Source: Blattamonas nauphoetae
Lineage: Eukaryota > Preaxostyla > Oxymonadida
Direction of reading: 5' to 3'
DNA length: 64,000 nt
Assembly: GCA_033064195.1 (NCBI GenBank)
Contig: JARBJD010000166.1
Coordinates: 96,039-160,038 of the forward strand
In this document: piece by piece, positions 22,198 through 33,498 of the stretch
Layout: every line of letters begins with the position of its first letter
Numbering within the stretch: the stretch's first letter is position 1
Notes under the pieces: generated by a model
The model's database searches: none
What the model was told of the DNA's origin: nothing
Seen by the model: the letters and a program-made list of their open reading frames with translations, nothing else
Translations under genes and position numbers: made by a program

Positions 22198-25120
22198 TTA
22201 TGTGTCGAGCGGTTTCCAAGACTTCCCGTTGTGTCTGAGATTGTTTATGGTCTCGTTCAGACCCACCGCATTCTGATTCTCTCTGTAAAGTGCGGTGAGG
22301 ACTTGTCTGAACTCCGATTCATGTTTGTCGAGAGATAGTTTAACCATGAACTGAAAAAAGTTGGAGAGCGAAATAAAACAGACCCAAGTTGAGAGATTCA
22401 CTGGTTCTGAGAGTAATAATGAGTTGGAAGTGGTGAGAAGATGAATGACAGGGTGAATGACGCCGAAAAACAGGTCCGCGTTTTGTCGAAAGGTGAGGAA
22501 GAACTGATGGAGAGTCGGGTAGAAGAGGGGGTTCAGAAGATCTCTCGCTTCGAGGAGCTGAAGTTCTGAGAAAGGAAAAATTAAACTTTCATCACTCGGC
22601 TGATCATCCCCAACGGAGGGTCGTTCATTTTGAAAGATGGACGCTCTCCAAACATGAAACCAAAGTCAATGTGGAAGAACTGTCCTGTGAAATAGTTGGG
22701 ATCCTGATCTTTAACAGCCAGAATGTTATCGAAGTGTCGATCAGAAATGCCGAGGACATATGTGATGACAGAGTAGGCAGCGGCAGAGTTCACGAACTTG
22801 GTGTGAAAGCCTGTCCGGTCAGCTGATTTTTCAAAGCTGGAACAGAATGAGGGATGAGAGAAGAGAAGAACGAACGAATCCATTATGTCCTTTCTCATTG
22901 GTTTCGTCTTGGGGATGAACTCTCCAAAGCCCCGGACATCCTCTTGTGGGGAATCAAGGAAGAAGAAGGACAAACCAACACTTGTTCCAACATTGGTGCA
23001 AAGATACCCGTACGTGCACAGACTATCCGTGAAGCCATGTTCCTGCAAGAACCCATCAAGCAGCCCAACACACTGCTGGACAAGCATGTCTTTCCGAACA
23101 TCGTCTCCATGTTTGATGAGGATGTGCCTCTCGGTTGGGCGGGATGTTGTTAAATCATTGGTTTGTAAGAGATTTTCCTGTGTGATCTGAGCAGACGTTC
23201 GTTTCATGACTAGAAAATTGAAGTGAAATGGTTTCTTCGCACTGTCAAATCGGTGGAACGGAACTGGGGAATCAGGAAATAGATGAGGGAGGTCAGAATG
23301 AGGTCGGTGGAGGTATTAAAAGTTGTTAAATGATATTCTGAAGACATACATCCTGATTTTTCGAGATTTTTCAGGCCGATTATCACGTAGTCGAGATCAA
23401 ATGGAAAAGGAGGATTCTCGGTCCTGAAAAAGGTGTCCAGAGTTCCTTCATGTTTGTCTTTGTAGTTTTGTTGACACTGGATATGTGTAAAAGTGATCGA
23501 AAGTCGACTGAAGCGATGAGCATACTTGCTTGATGGTGTTTGCACTGTTTTCTTTCACGAATGTCATCAGCAGCTCCTCCATCCGGTCCGACGATGCAAT
23601 CGCCCGAGCATATTCGTCTGCGTGCTCCTGGCGGGATGAGACAGAAAGCATCGAATCATACTGGACTCCGCTTGACATCTGCATTGAACTGGTCCAAGAA
23701 GTACCGGAATTTGGCATGGCCGATGATGGCTGGGTTTCGAAAACGAGAGAGATTTCTGGTGAGTGCCCTGAAAACATGTGATCGGTGTGATACAGGGATG
23801 ATTGATGAGGAAGGAGTGTATAAAACGTGAAGGTGAACAGATTCAGACCAAAAATAGTGAAAAACGGAGTAAAGATTTCGTGTCCACAATTTGTGCAAGG
23901 CTCTCAAGAGAGGGGTCCCCTCTTTTGGGGCGTTTTCAGCATCGTCCTCGTATTCAATGCTGATGACGAGCTGGTCGATGACTCCATCCAAAAGCTGAGA
24001 CGTGAATTGTGAGAGAGATGCAGAAATAAAGAAGCGGACACACCTTCGGATCAATCCGATCCATCATCTCGCACGCAACCTGCCTCCACCCCTTGTTCGG
24101 TCTCCAGTTCGACAAGAACATCAAAATATCACCCAATCCAAACGACGACCAGCCACGAAGCAACTCCAACAATTCCTCCTCACGTCCTCCACGATGGACC
24201 TGACTCCAGCCCAACGCAAACCGAAAGGGGGCCGCTGGGTTCCTCTGCAGCATCCGAACATGCGCACACAAAACACGCCCATCCTCATCACTCAGGTTTC
24301 TCTGATACGCATAGTTGAGGATACGCTGAAACGAAGATGAGAGAGAGGAGGAGATACAGCCAATCTCTTCTCATCTTTGTCTGGCACCAATGGAGAAGGA
24401 GGGATGGTGGGGACTGAAGACTTGTTGCTGGACTTTTCTGAGTTAGAATGTGGATTTGATGTTGCCTCGAAGCTGACCACTGTCCTGCAAATCACGCTGC
24501 CTTCTTCAAACTGAAAGGATAGGCAAAGGAAAGGCGAAAGACCTCGAATGACACAGGAGAATCCTCTTGGATGTCAAGCAGTCGTTTGTTCGAAAAAAAT
24601 CTGACCTCTTCGATACCATTGATTAGGAGGGAGCACTCACTACAAAAGGAGAAAATGGGGTACAGAACAAACTGAGTAGCAGTTTTGAGTCCACAGACTC
24701 CTCGTCCTATTGGGTGTGGCCCGCATCCAAGAAAGGATTTCCACACCACAAGTTCAAGATCTAGAGGCATTCCATCCCACTTATCGAGCATGAAAGGGAT
24801 GTTTAACTGCCCAGAAGGTCTGGAATATTCAGAAAAAAGATGAGAATACCCCGCTATAATAGAAGAATCTAGAAGCGGCGTCCCATTGGAGATTAATGAA
24901 GCGTGAACTGTGTATTCTTCAAGAAAAATGGAAGTTTCGTAACATAAAAAAGGCTACCCGTGTCGAAATGGGGAAGAAACACTTTCATATCCTGATTGAT
25001 GGAATCCTCAAAGATCAGCTCGCTTCTGGCTACAATGACAAAATAATTATCAAACATCTTAAGTTTCAGGAATGTAGAAGATGTATCTTCTTCAAAATGT
25101 GAATAATTTGTTGGGAACAT
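22198..25120 (-). CDS. VPS34: Phosphatidylinositol 3-kinase, class III (Vps34)-like
   Basis: The kinase domain is clear: ILIKHGDDVRKDMLVQQ at the start, catalytic loop YVLGISDRHFDNIL, and activation-loop start FHIDFGFMFGERP. The catalytic Asp, His and Asn and the DFG triplet are intact. AAYSVITYVLGISDRH is closest to class III enzymes, which make PI3P on endosomes and autophagosomes. Upstream exons give a helical (PIK) domain (LLELLRGWSSFGLGDILMFL) and a C2-like start (MFDNYFVIVARSELIFEDS). The minus-strand ATG at 25120 is a reasonable start. The C-terminal exon ends KSWKPLDT instead of the usual hydrophobic WAQYW-type tail. Several short GT-AG introns are needed, and not all middle boundaries were fixed. 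Class is inferred from motifs; a class I enzyme is less likely because no Ras-binding domain is seen. Confidence 0.8.
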
Positions 25121-25501
25121 GAAGCGGAAAGTCCAGGAGATGGATCAGAAAATGAAGATCGGTGTACAATGAATTTATCGAACCAGTCTCTGAAAGTCAA
25201 GAACAGACTGACCAGACGGATTGGGGAGATTCAAAGTTTGTAATTGGAATGAGTGTATAATTATCTGCAAATTATCAAAATTCATGAACACCAATCCTGA
25301 AAACTATTCTTGCGGGACGATCTCAAATTCAGTCAGGAATGTTCACGTATCTTTCTTGGAATACACTCTATCGTCATCAATAACCCTTTTAATTGGACTT
25401 GTTGATATCTGTTCTTGAATTCAACCATCCAAATTTGATGAACATGATTTTCAGATCAATCGTGTTAATCTCCATTTTCAAAATTATACATCAAATCAAA
25501 C

Positions 25502-26845
25502 ATGCACCGACCAATCTTACATCGTTTCTACACACCGAAGCTTCTCCAGAGACACCCTCCTGTTGTCACTTTCACACCACCACCAGTCCTTCCATCGTTT
25601 TCTTCATTTCCAACGAATGACCCACATCATCGTCAAACAATGAACCGCCTTCGTGAATTGACTGAATCTTTTTCGGTGGATCAAGCGGGTGGGCAAGCTG
25701 TCCATAATCCATCGGCCTCACTATTCTCACCACTCGATCCACATTCCCTGCACCATTCCACTCCTTCAAATCACAAAAGCTTGTCAGAGCATCGTCAAAC
25801 TCCTCCATCTGCGGCAAAGACAGAAGATTCACTTTTTTCAAAGGCACCTCCATCTTTCTTTCTCTCACCACATTCATTCATACGTTCTCCCTCGGTGTCC
25901 ACGTGTTCTGCCCTCTCATCTGTCAGTATGGCATCGCCTCAACTTTCTGATGTTGGATCAATCATTCAGAATGATCAGGATGGATCTCAGCGAATATCAG
26001 ACAATGAGTTTGAAACCTCACTTTGTCGTTCCATCGGTCAATCTGGCGCAAATATCCCTCAGCCTCTCACTCCTTCTCAAATGGAACAACACAAGCTCCT
26101 TTTGAAACGAATGGAGGATCATGAGGAATTGCTTCGTGGTGATCCCGACGAAGACAAGATTCAAACATCGGCAATTGACAAATCGAATCCAAACATCAAG
26201 TCTATTTTTGAGTTGATTGAGAAATCTCCATATCATCAACGCAATCGTTCTGACCCCGAATCTTGCCTCTTATCAAGTCATCCTTCATCGTCTGTTCCGT
26301 CCTCAGCTCTTTCTGGAGAGACCCTCTGCGGAACTCTTCTGCCAGATGTCACAATTGCGATGACAAGAAATGAGAAGGCCACCGCGAATCCTCTTCCACG
26401 AAACGATTCACCAAGCATTCTGGACTCGGAAAAGAAGGAGAAGAAAGAAAGAAGGAAAAGGAAAAAGGGATCCAAGAAAAGAAAAACTGAATCAATACAA
26501 ACCGATGTTCAAGATTCAAATTGTGTAGTCTCGGATCACAAGCAAAACGCAGTCTCGGCAACATCTCCAAAGGACAGTTCACAAGTGTCTCCAATTGTAT
26601 CTCAAGATTCAGCTCCAACATATCAGGGCATCAAAACCGAGATGCCACCGATGGAAAAAGAGAATGATGAAAAGGAATCTAAAGAGGAAGAGAGCTCGGA
26701 TGAAGAAAGCGAAGAGGAAGAAGTCCTTACTCAGCCAAGCATGGTCCCGGAATCGTTCAGCGAAGATGAGAACTGTGAACAGATATCACTTGCTCGCCTT
26801 CCAAAAGCAGATAATATGATATTTGGGGGTCTCCCATCTCAATAA
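25502..26845 (+). CDS. Low-complexity Ser/Pro-rich and acidic protein, unknown function
   Basis: One open frame of 447 residues. The N-terminal third is Ser/Pro/His rich. The middle has one helix-like segment (PSQMEQHKLLLKRMEDHEE) and a short SIFELIEKSPYHQ motif. The C-terminal third has a lysine cluster (KKEKKERRKRKKGSKKRK), which is a plausible nuclear localisation signal, followed by a run of Glu/Ser (ESKEEESSDEESEEEE). This looks like a nuclear disordered protein (inference). An in-frame Met at residue 47 (MNRLRELTESFSV) is an alternative start and looks more protein-like. Confidence 0.55.
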   Translation: MHRPILHRFYTPKLLQRHPPVVTFTPPPVLPSFSSFPTNDPHHRQTMNRLRELTESFSVDQAGGQAVHNPSASLFSPLDPHSLHHSTPSNHKSLSEHRQTPPSAAKTEDSLFSKAPPSFFLSPHSFIRSPSVSTCSALSSVSMASPQLSDVGSIIQNDQDGSQRISDNEFETSLCRSIGQSGANIPQPLTPSQMEQHKLLLKRMEDHEELLRGDPDEDKIQTSAIDKSNPNIKSIFELIEKSPYHQRNRSDPESCLLSSHPSSSVPSSALSGETLCGTLLPDVTIAMTRNEKATANPLPRNDSPSILDSEKKEKKERRKRKKGSKKRKTESIQTDVQDSNCVVSDHKQNAVSATSPKDSSQVSPIVSQDSAPTYQGIKTEMPPMEKENDEKESKEEESSDEESEEEEVLTQPSMVPESFSEDENCEQISLARLPKADNMIFGGLPSQ

Positions 26846-26988
26846 CCTTCCTTTACGATATATCATTTCTTATTGGCGATGATCTATGAACGGTCAACAT
26901 TTTTCATTCTCTGTGTTATTTGTTCCAATCAAGATAAGATTATTCTGAGGATTTGAGTTCCCCCATCACTTTTGTTCCAACAGTACCA

Positions 26989-28416
26989 AATGGAATCAAA
27001 GACTTTTCCCCTTCCAAATCAAAGCATCATTCTGGATTTTGGATCGTCTCTGATCAAATCTGGTTTCTCTGGTCAATCTACACCATCAAACTTCTCACCA
27101 AATATGTTTGTCCCCTCTCTCGAAATCACAAGGCATTGAAATATGTACATCATCTCTTTTGACCAGAGTGGGGTATTTTAAAAACGATGATCTCATCGAA
27201 TTACGAGATAATGATTCTAGGGCTTTCCTGACGTCGAATATTGCCATGTCTCACAAAGGACAGTTAAAATTGCATCACCCTGTGAATCGTGGCCGTATTG
27301 AAGATTGGAATGAACTTGAAGGCGTTTTAGATAATATATTCCAACAAGAACTCAATGTTGATGTCGCATCAGTTTGTTCTCGAGTTTCTTTGTGATTATC
27401 TCTCTCTACCCTGCATCAATGTTTTTATTATTCAGCGAAACGTGATGATCATCGAACAACCGTTCAATCCTCGTCAAAATAGAATCAAACTCAGTGAATA
27501 TCTCATCGAAACATGTCAATCATCTGGTGTCTACTTTGTGAGCTCAGCGCTGTGTTCTCTGTACGAGTTTCTCGTTTTTCAAATCTCTAGGTATGCGTCT
27601 GGTGTTACAACTGGAATCGTTGTTGATTCAGGTGATGGATGTACAACTGTGACGCCAATCATCCAGAATCGAATTCTCACTCATTCTATCCAACGGAGTG
27701 AATATGGCGGAAGGTCGTGACAAACTGTTCTATTACTGTATCTTTTAGGGATATCACTTCTCGACTGCGACACCTACTTCGACTAGAAGGTCATTCTTTC
27801 ACATCTTCTTCAGAATTTGAGGTTGTTCGAGAAATAAAAGAAGAAGCTTGCATATTTTCTTCCATTATTCATTGTCTAGCTATGTTTTATCAGCTCTGAC
27901 ATTCAAGCGGATCGTGGAAAGCAGCACACCAACTCATTCGCAGCAACATTCACTCTCCCTGACAAATCTGAGATTACTGTATCGTGATTGTCCTTGTTCT
28001 CATTTGATCCAGCTCAATGGTGAACGCTTTCAGGCCCCAGAACTCCTCTTTGATCCGTCCCTCGTGGGAAGTGAAGAAGCAGGCGTCGATGAGGTTTCTG
28101 GTTTTCTTTCATATCCTTGCAGATGTTTGAGAACGCACTCAGTTTGTCTGATGTTGACTGTCGTCCAGTGCTCTGCCAGACCATCTCTCTTTCTGGAGGC
28201 TCTACCCTCTTTCCAGGATTCCCGCAGCGTTTTCTGAACAACATCAGAACTCGTCTCCAGCCTCAGTTTCCTCTCAAAATCAAAGCACCAAAAGATAGGC
28301 TCCTCTCGCCATGGATTGGAGCATCGGTATTGGCCAGTCAAGAGATTATGAGCAACCTCTGGATCACACCACAGCGGTATCACTCTGAAGGTCCAAACCT
28401 CTTTTACCAGGAATGA
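26989..28416 (+). CDS. ACTR1: Actin-related protein, Arp1/centractin-like
   Basis: Exons reconstruct a full actin fold. It opens MESKTFPLPNQSIILDFGSS with GFSG, the phosphate-1 loop. Next come RGRIEDWNELEGVLDNIF, GVTTGIVVDSGDGCTTV (phosphate-2), GRDITSRLRHLLRLEGHSF with SSSEFEVVREIKEEAC, NGERFQAPELLFDPSLVG, SLSGGSTLFPGFPQR (adenosine site), and WIGASVLASQEIMSNLWIT. The SSSEFE and GGSTLF blocks match Arp1, the filament subunit of dynactin, better than conventional actin or Arp2. Most introns are GT-AG, but the one at 27133-27166 (34 nt) only works as GC-AG, and one after EEAC near 27852 lacks a GT donor. The DNase-I loop region is divergent. Confidence 0.82.
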
Positions 28417-28523
28417 CCTCATTCTGTTTGTCATTTCATTTCACCCATCTTCATTCATGCGGAAATCATCGCAAAACGGTGTTCTTCATTCATTGTTTTG
28501 TGAAGTGGATGTTCCTGAAAGAA

Positions 28524-31500
28524 TCAAAACAGGACGACAGCCTCAACAGCATCCTGTCCAAAGATGAAAAAGGAATTAATCATGGTCTTTCTGTGAGAAG
28601 ATTGTTGGTGTGCTTGTTCTTTGCCTGGGCCATCGGGCTCGTCTGTAAAGATTACGCCAATGGAATTGCCGCATTCCTGTCCATAGAATACAGCATTGTT
28701 TTCAAATTCTGCCGACAAGTCTCGGATGAGAAGCTCTGATGCATTAAAACCGACTTTTAATGTTTCAAACTGTGCTGTTCGGAATTGGAGTGTGGTTTGA
28801 GCTTGAAGATCCGTTGCGGACATCCTTTCTTTCCACCTTCCAGAGAGAGGATCTGCTTCTTTGTGTTTTGGGAGGCTTCCTTTTGTGGTGACTGACTTCA
28901 CAGTCGAGCTCAGATTCTTGAATTTGGGAGGATGGAGGAATTGGTTCTGCTTGGACCTGTCTGGATTTTCAGGAGGGAGAAGGAGAGTGAAAGGACGAAC
29001 TGAAGGGCGGTTTGAGTTGGGGAGAGAGAGACCGAGAGAAGAGAGTGTGGCCTTGAGTGTTGATGGTCGAGAACTTGGGACAAGAGCGGACGCGAGGATG
29101 ATGATTGCGTCAAAAGGAAGATGGGATGGGGTCAGTTGGTAGAAACTTGCTGATGCGAGTCCTGGTGTCATGTCCTTGATCCGGCCAAGAGGATTGGTGA
29201 CATACTTTGAGATGGGGACAAAGGAATTCACGGAATTGAGGAGAGAAGAATACGATCGTTGAGCAGCGTCGATGGTCATTTTGAGTGAGGATGGTGTGAA
29301 TCGGATTGGGGACCCACGATTCCAGCGAACACCCGACAAGTCTGTTGGTGTCGCAATGAAAAGAGGTGTCAATTCCACACCAGACAGTGTATCGATGAGG
29401 ATCGATGGCGAAGAGGCGTACAGAATCACTGAACTGTTAATGGTGTCAGGAAGCGCGTCCTGACATTCAAGGATCCGTGCTTGTTTCTTTGTGTATCTGT
29501 TGAACGATTTCAGGATGGTGGATTTGTTCAAGACGACTTGTTCGTCATTGTCGGAACGTATGGTGTCGTCTTCGCCCGTTTCTGGGTGAGGAACAACAAG
29601 TGGTTGTTGACGAAATGAAAGGGAAGAGATGAGATGGATGACACGGAGAAAGGCAGCTGGGGCAGAGTTTGGAGGAATGCCATGCATCGGAGCACCAAAT
29701 ACATACGCAACGAGGAGGTCTGCCAGTTGAGGAGAGACAAACGAGGACAGGAAGTTCGTTGAGAGCCATTCTTTGAACATACACACTGTCTGAGAGAAGG
29801 CAGGATAGTGTGTGGAGTACAAGGACATCAACGCTCCATGATGGGGGAGATAGGACGCGACAAAAGATGTTTGTGCCAGTTCTCGATGATGTGCGACTGC
29901 TGTCTCCACAGAATCATAAGCATTGGACACGTCTTTTTTTGAAGCATTCGGAAGAAGGAAGCGCGGCTGCTGCGGAGTATCGTCGTTCTTTTGGTGTTTT
30001 TTGGAGCGAGTATTGTCCTTGAGAGCACTCACCCCATTTACGGCATGGACAGCGATCTGTGTGGCGAGTTGCGATTCGATGGTCATCAGTTGAAGTTCCT
30101 CGTTTGGCACGAGATAGAGTCGGAAGACGAACCCAGAACTGGCCAAATCGAGATAGTTCCGGTGCTGCCGAACGAGGATATTGCCGTTTCCGCCTTTGAC
30201 AAGATTTGTGCCGAGTCGGACCAGAATGATGGTCTTCAGGAGTCGAATGGCTTGAAGCGTGTGTGGCCACCTGGCTGATCGCTCTGTCTGCAGGAGTACC
30301 GGAGTATACGATGTAAGGAGATTGTCTTTCGGGAGGATGGCAGCTGTTGAGAAGTCTTTGTGAAGAGGGGTTGAAGGTGCGGCCAGCTGCTGCACTTTTG
30401 GGGCGAGTGCGTTTGGATGGGCAAGTGGTGGGTGTGGGTCTGCTCCGTACCATGAAGGGTGGATCACGTTTGCGAGGGCAATTCTCAAAGGGAGTGTTTC
30501 CATTCCAGTGATTGTCGACGAGAGGGAGCCAAAAATTGATGAGACTAATGGCTTCGTCGAAATTGTTTCCGCAGAATCGATGATCTGTGAGAGTCGCAGA
30601 AACGACGATGACAGAGGATAGGAAGGTTCCTTTGTTGGCTGAACTGGTTTTGCTTTGGATCGTTTCTTCTTTTGAATCAGTTCCTCTGTTTCCTCCTTGA
30701 TGTCGATTGTTTCAGTGTCAACATTTGAATGGAAGAAGAGAGACGATGAGTCGAGGTGAGAATTCATCCATCTGTTGAGGATGTGTCGAACAATCCATTC
30801 AATTCTTCGTTTTCCCCGATTTGGGAAGAGAACATCATCCTTCCCTCGTCCGCCTTCCAAATCTTCCCACCTGATTCCCTCCTCCGTCCACAGTGAACAT
30901 TCAAACCATTCTCCCCCAAACTGTCTCCGCTCCGTTTTCTCGCCAAGGAGAAGACTGAAAAGTGTCTTCTTCTCGGGATGCGTGATGAGGTCGGCAGTGA
31001 GCCGCATTCCTCGATCAACCATTCTGGACGAGTGAATTGGATCCATCATGATCCCAACACGAATGGTTTGAGAGGTTCGTGGTGACGAGGAATTTGATGA
31101 GAGTGAGAACGGAGATGTGGTGAGAGAGACTGGAATCCAACAGTGTTGTTGCTTTCGATCATCGTTGAACAGCCCAAAGCTACCATCAATGTTCTGGGGG
31201 ACAGCAGGCTTCCGAGTGTCTCCCGATTCGATCCACTCAAAAGTGTCGAAACTGTCGTAGTCGACTGGTGGTTTGTTGGGGGCGATCGACTTCGTTCGTG
31301 GATGTTGAAATGGATCGATGGTGGTCCGAATGAGGGTCGCTCTCGATCCAAGTCCGAGAGAGAGGAGTCTTTCGTAGAATGAAGAAATCAGCCTCAGGAC
31401 GCCTGATCCATTTGTCAGGAGAGGCACAAGGAAATCTGTGTGAGGAGTTTGTGGGAGTTGGGTGTCGGCCTTCTGAGTTTTCTTAGAAGTGGAGATGCGT

Positions 31501-33379
31501 CTTGACTTGAGAATGGCCAGAACAGCTGACACAAAGTGCTGGACGACAAAGGCAGGGAAGAGCTCTGAGATAAGATCAGGCAGAGGATGGATAGTTTCTG
31601 CTGTGATGTCAGAAGATGATGGGACCGATGGAGCGAGATCAACGAGCTTGAAGAGGATTGTTGAGAGTTTGACTGTCTCTGGTGAGAAAACAGAATAATC
31701 ATAACGCTCTGAGAATGTTCGGAGAGAGATGGGTGGTTGCGGCTGACCGCTCTCTGTTGGTTTTGTTGGAAAAGTGACATTGAGCGGCGTTTGAAGGAAC
31801 AGTTTGGCGATGAGTGGATGTGGTAAGAAATTGTCCGTATCCTGTTGCGGCAGAGGTTCTTCCTGCCCTTCCACATCAGGCTCTGGTGCTTCTTCGTTTT
31901 TCTGAGGTTGGATAACACCCTCGGTGTCCTCAATAATCCGTTTTTCATCCAGGGTTGCCCGTGCATAGAGAGCCAACTCCGACCAAGCTCCTCGTGTCAT
32001 GTGGGAGGCGACATTGCACTTTGTCGCAACATCAACAACACACACTGAATGAAACGGGGTGAACTGTTCGAGTTCGGCCGGCTCAGCGGATACAGAGTCA
32101 AGTGATGACAAAGCATAGCCATGGGAAAGAACAGGGGCATAGGCAAAGAAGGTGAGTCCGATTTCAAAGAGATGGAAGGCGTCTGTTTTGGGGTCGATCT
32201 GCATCGGAAGGGGGAGCTCCGATGGAGATTTGTTGGGAGCGGTCTGTTCGCCGTCGAGTGTGCAGAGTCGGTCGATGATGGAAGGGCGTTCAAACTGTTT
32301 GCAGATGTTTGGAGTTGCCAGAGACGCAAGAATGAGATCAAACATGAATCCACTGAAACTGTCGCTCTGGTTCAGGAGACCTCTTTGTCGAGCCCACATT
32401 CTGAACAAAATAGTTGCTTTCTTTGCTTGTGGGTAGTTCAGGAAGAAGGTATTGATGAATGTCCGATGGACGAGGATGCTGTTGATGGTTGTGATGGCAT
32501 TGACGATGTGTGGAGTGCCTGGGGAAGTTGCATTCGGCTGGGATGGGTCCTGTGGAGCATCCTCCTCGACCGAAATTCCGAGAGATTCGCCAAGCGATTG
32601 GCAAAGTGGACTCCGGCGTGCGTCGGTGATGGTCAGACAGCGTGTCGAGGGTTTGATTTTTGCGATATCCGGCACTTTCGAAGCAATGTCGGTTGGGAAC
32701 ACAACGAAAAGACGAATGGGAATGTTCATTGATGATTGTGTTTTGTGTCGAAGGATGATATACGGAAGTTCAATAGAATGAGTAAGATAGTCAACTTTAA
32801 CTGTGTAATCTGGAAGGTTTTCTCGGTGTCGAGAAAAATGTGACGCTAGAACTCGGAGATATAGTGTTCTCTTTGATAAAATTTTCCCGTTCTTTAAGTC
32901 ATCTTCATGGAAACATTCAGTTGGCATTTCTATGGCAATATCAATGTTCTGAGCGTCTACACAGCGCTCAAAATCCACCCAGCTCCCAATTTGTGAAATA
33001 AACTTCTTTGTTGGCACATGGTCTCGCTGTTTTGACTGAACCTGTTGATGAAAATACGTTTGGAAGTTAAGTTTTGTTTTTGGATTGAGGAGCGGTAGAC
33101 TTTGATAGGGATGAGAGGAAGCGGTAACCTGGGAAATAGAGGGAGAAAGATACAATGATTCAAAGAAATTAGAGAAAACAATGTGTCTAAAGGCGAATGA
33201 AGCCGGTGTACATCCATGAATGAATGAAATTCATTCGAAAATACCTGTTCTTGTTCGAGAAGTGAGATATCCCGACTTATGCTTTGAATTGCTGAAATTT
33301 CCTGTTGAGTTGGAGGTCCCCGGAGACTTTTCCCGAGGAGAACAGAAAGCTCCTGGAGAAAATCAGCATGAAGCGACAT
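28524..33379 (-). CDS. NOL6: Nucleolar protein 6 (NOL6/Nrap; yeast Utp22)
   Basis: NOL6/Utp22 is a scaffold of the small-subunit processome with inactive nucleotidyltransferase folds. Exon 1 (33379-33245, MSLHADFLQELSVLLGKS) joins through a 116-nt GT-AG intron to one exon of about 1,535 codons (33128-28524). Family landmarks: CVDAQNIDIAIEMPTECF with KRTLYLRVLASHFSRH, TILFRMWARQRGLLNQ, SGFMFDLILASLA, a second copy of the two-fold module with SGFVFRLYLVPNEELQL, and the terminal NNAVFYGQECGNSIGVIF. The length is larger than the human protein (1,146 aa), mostly from low-complexity insertions. An in-frame Met at 33457 is an alternative start, but the residues before MSLHADF look untranslated. Confidence 0.9.
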
Positions 33380-33498
33380 TTGTGATTCCTCAAAAAAGAA
33401 AAAAATTAAGGCCCATTCAATCTCACTTTTGAAATTGTCGCTGTTCTGAGGCATCATCGATATTTTTAGGGTAAAAATATCATCTTCGTTCTTATTTT
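33380..33498. promoter_or_regulatory. Short shared upstream region of NOL6 (minus) and a coiled-coil gene (plus)
   Basis: Only 119 bp separate the proposed divergent start codons, or 41 bp if the upstream Met of NOL6 is used. The segment is AT-rich toward the plus-strand gene. No known motif is obvious. Confidence 0.4.

Noticed and set aside
33380-33457. N-terminal extension of NOL6 from the Met at 33457
   Set aside because: The added residues include a run of phenylalanines and unusual composition; MSLHADF fits a normal start better, though transcript data would be needed to exclude the extension.
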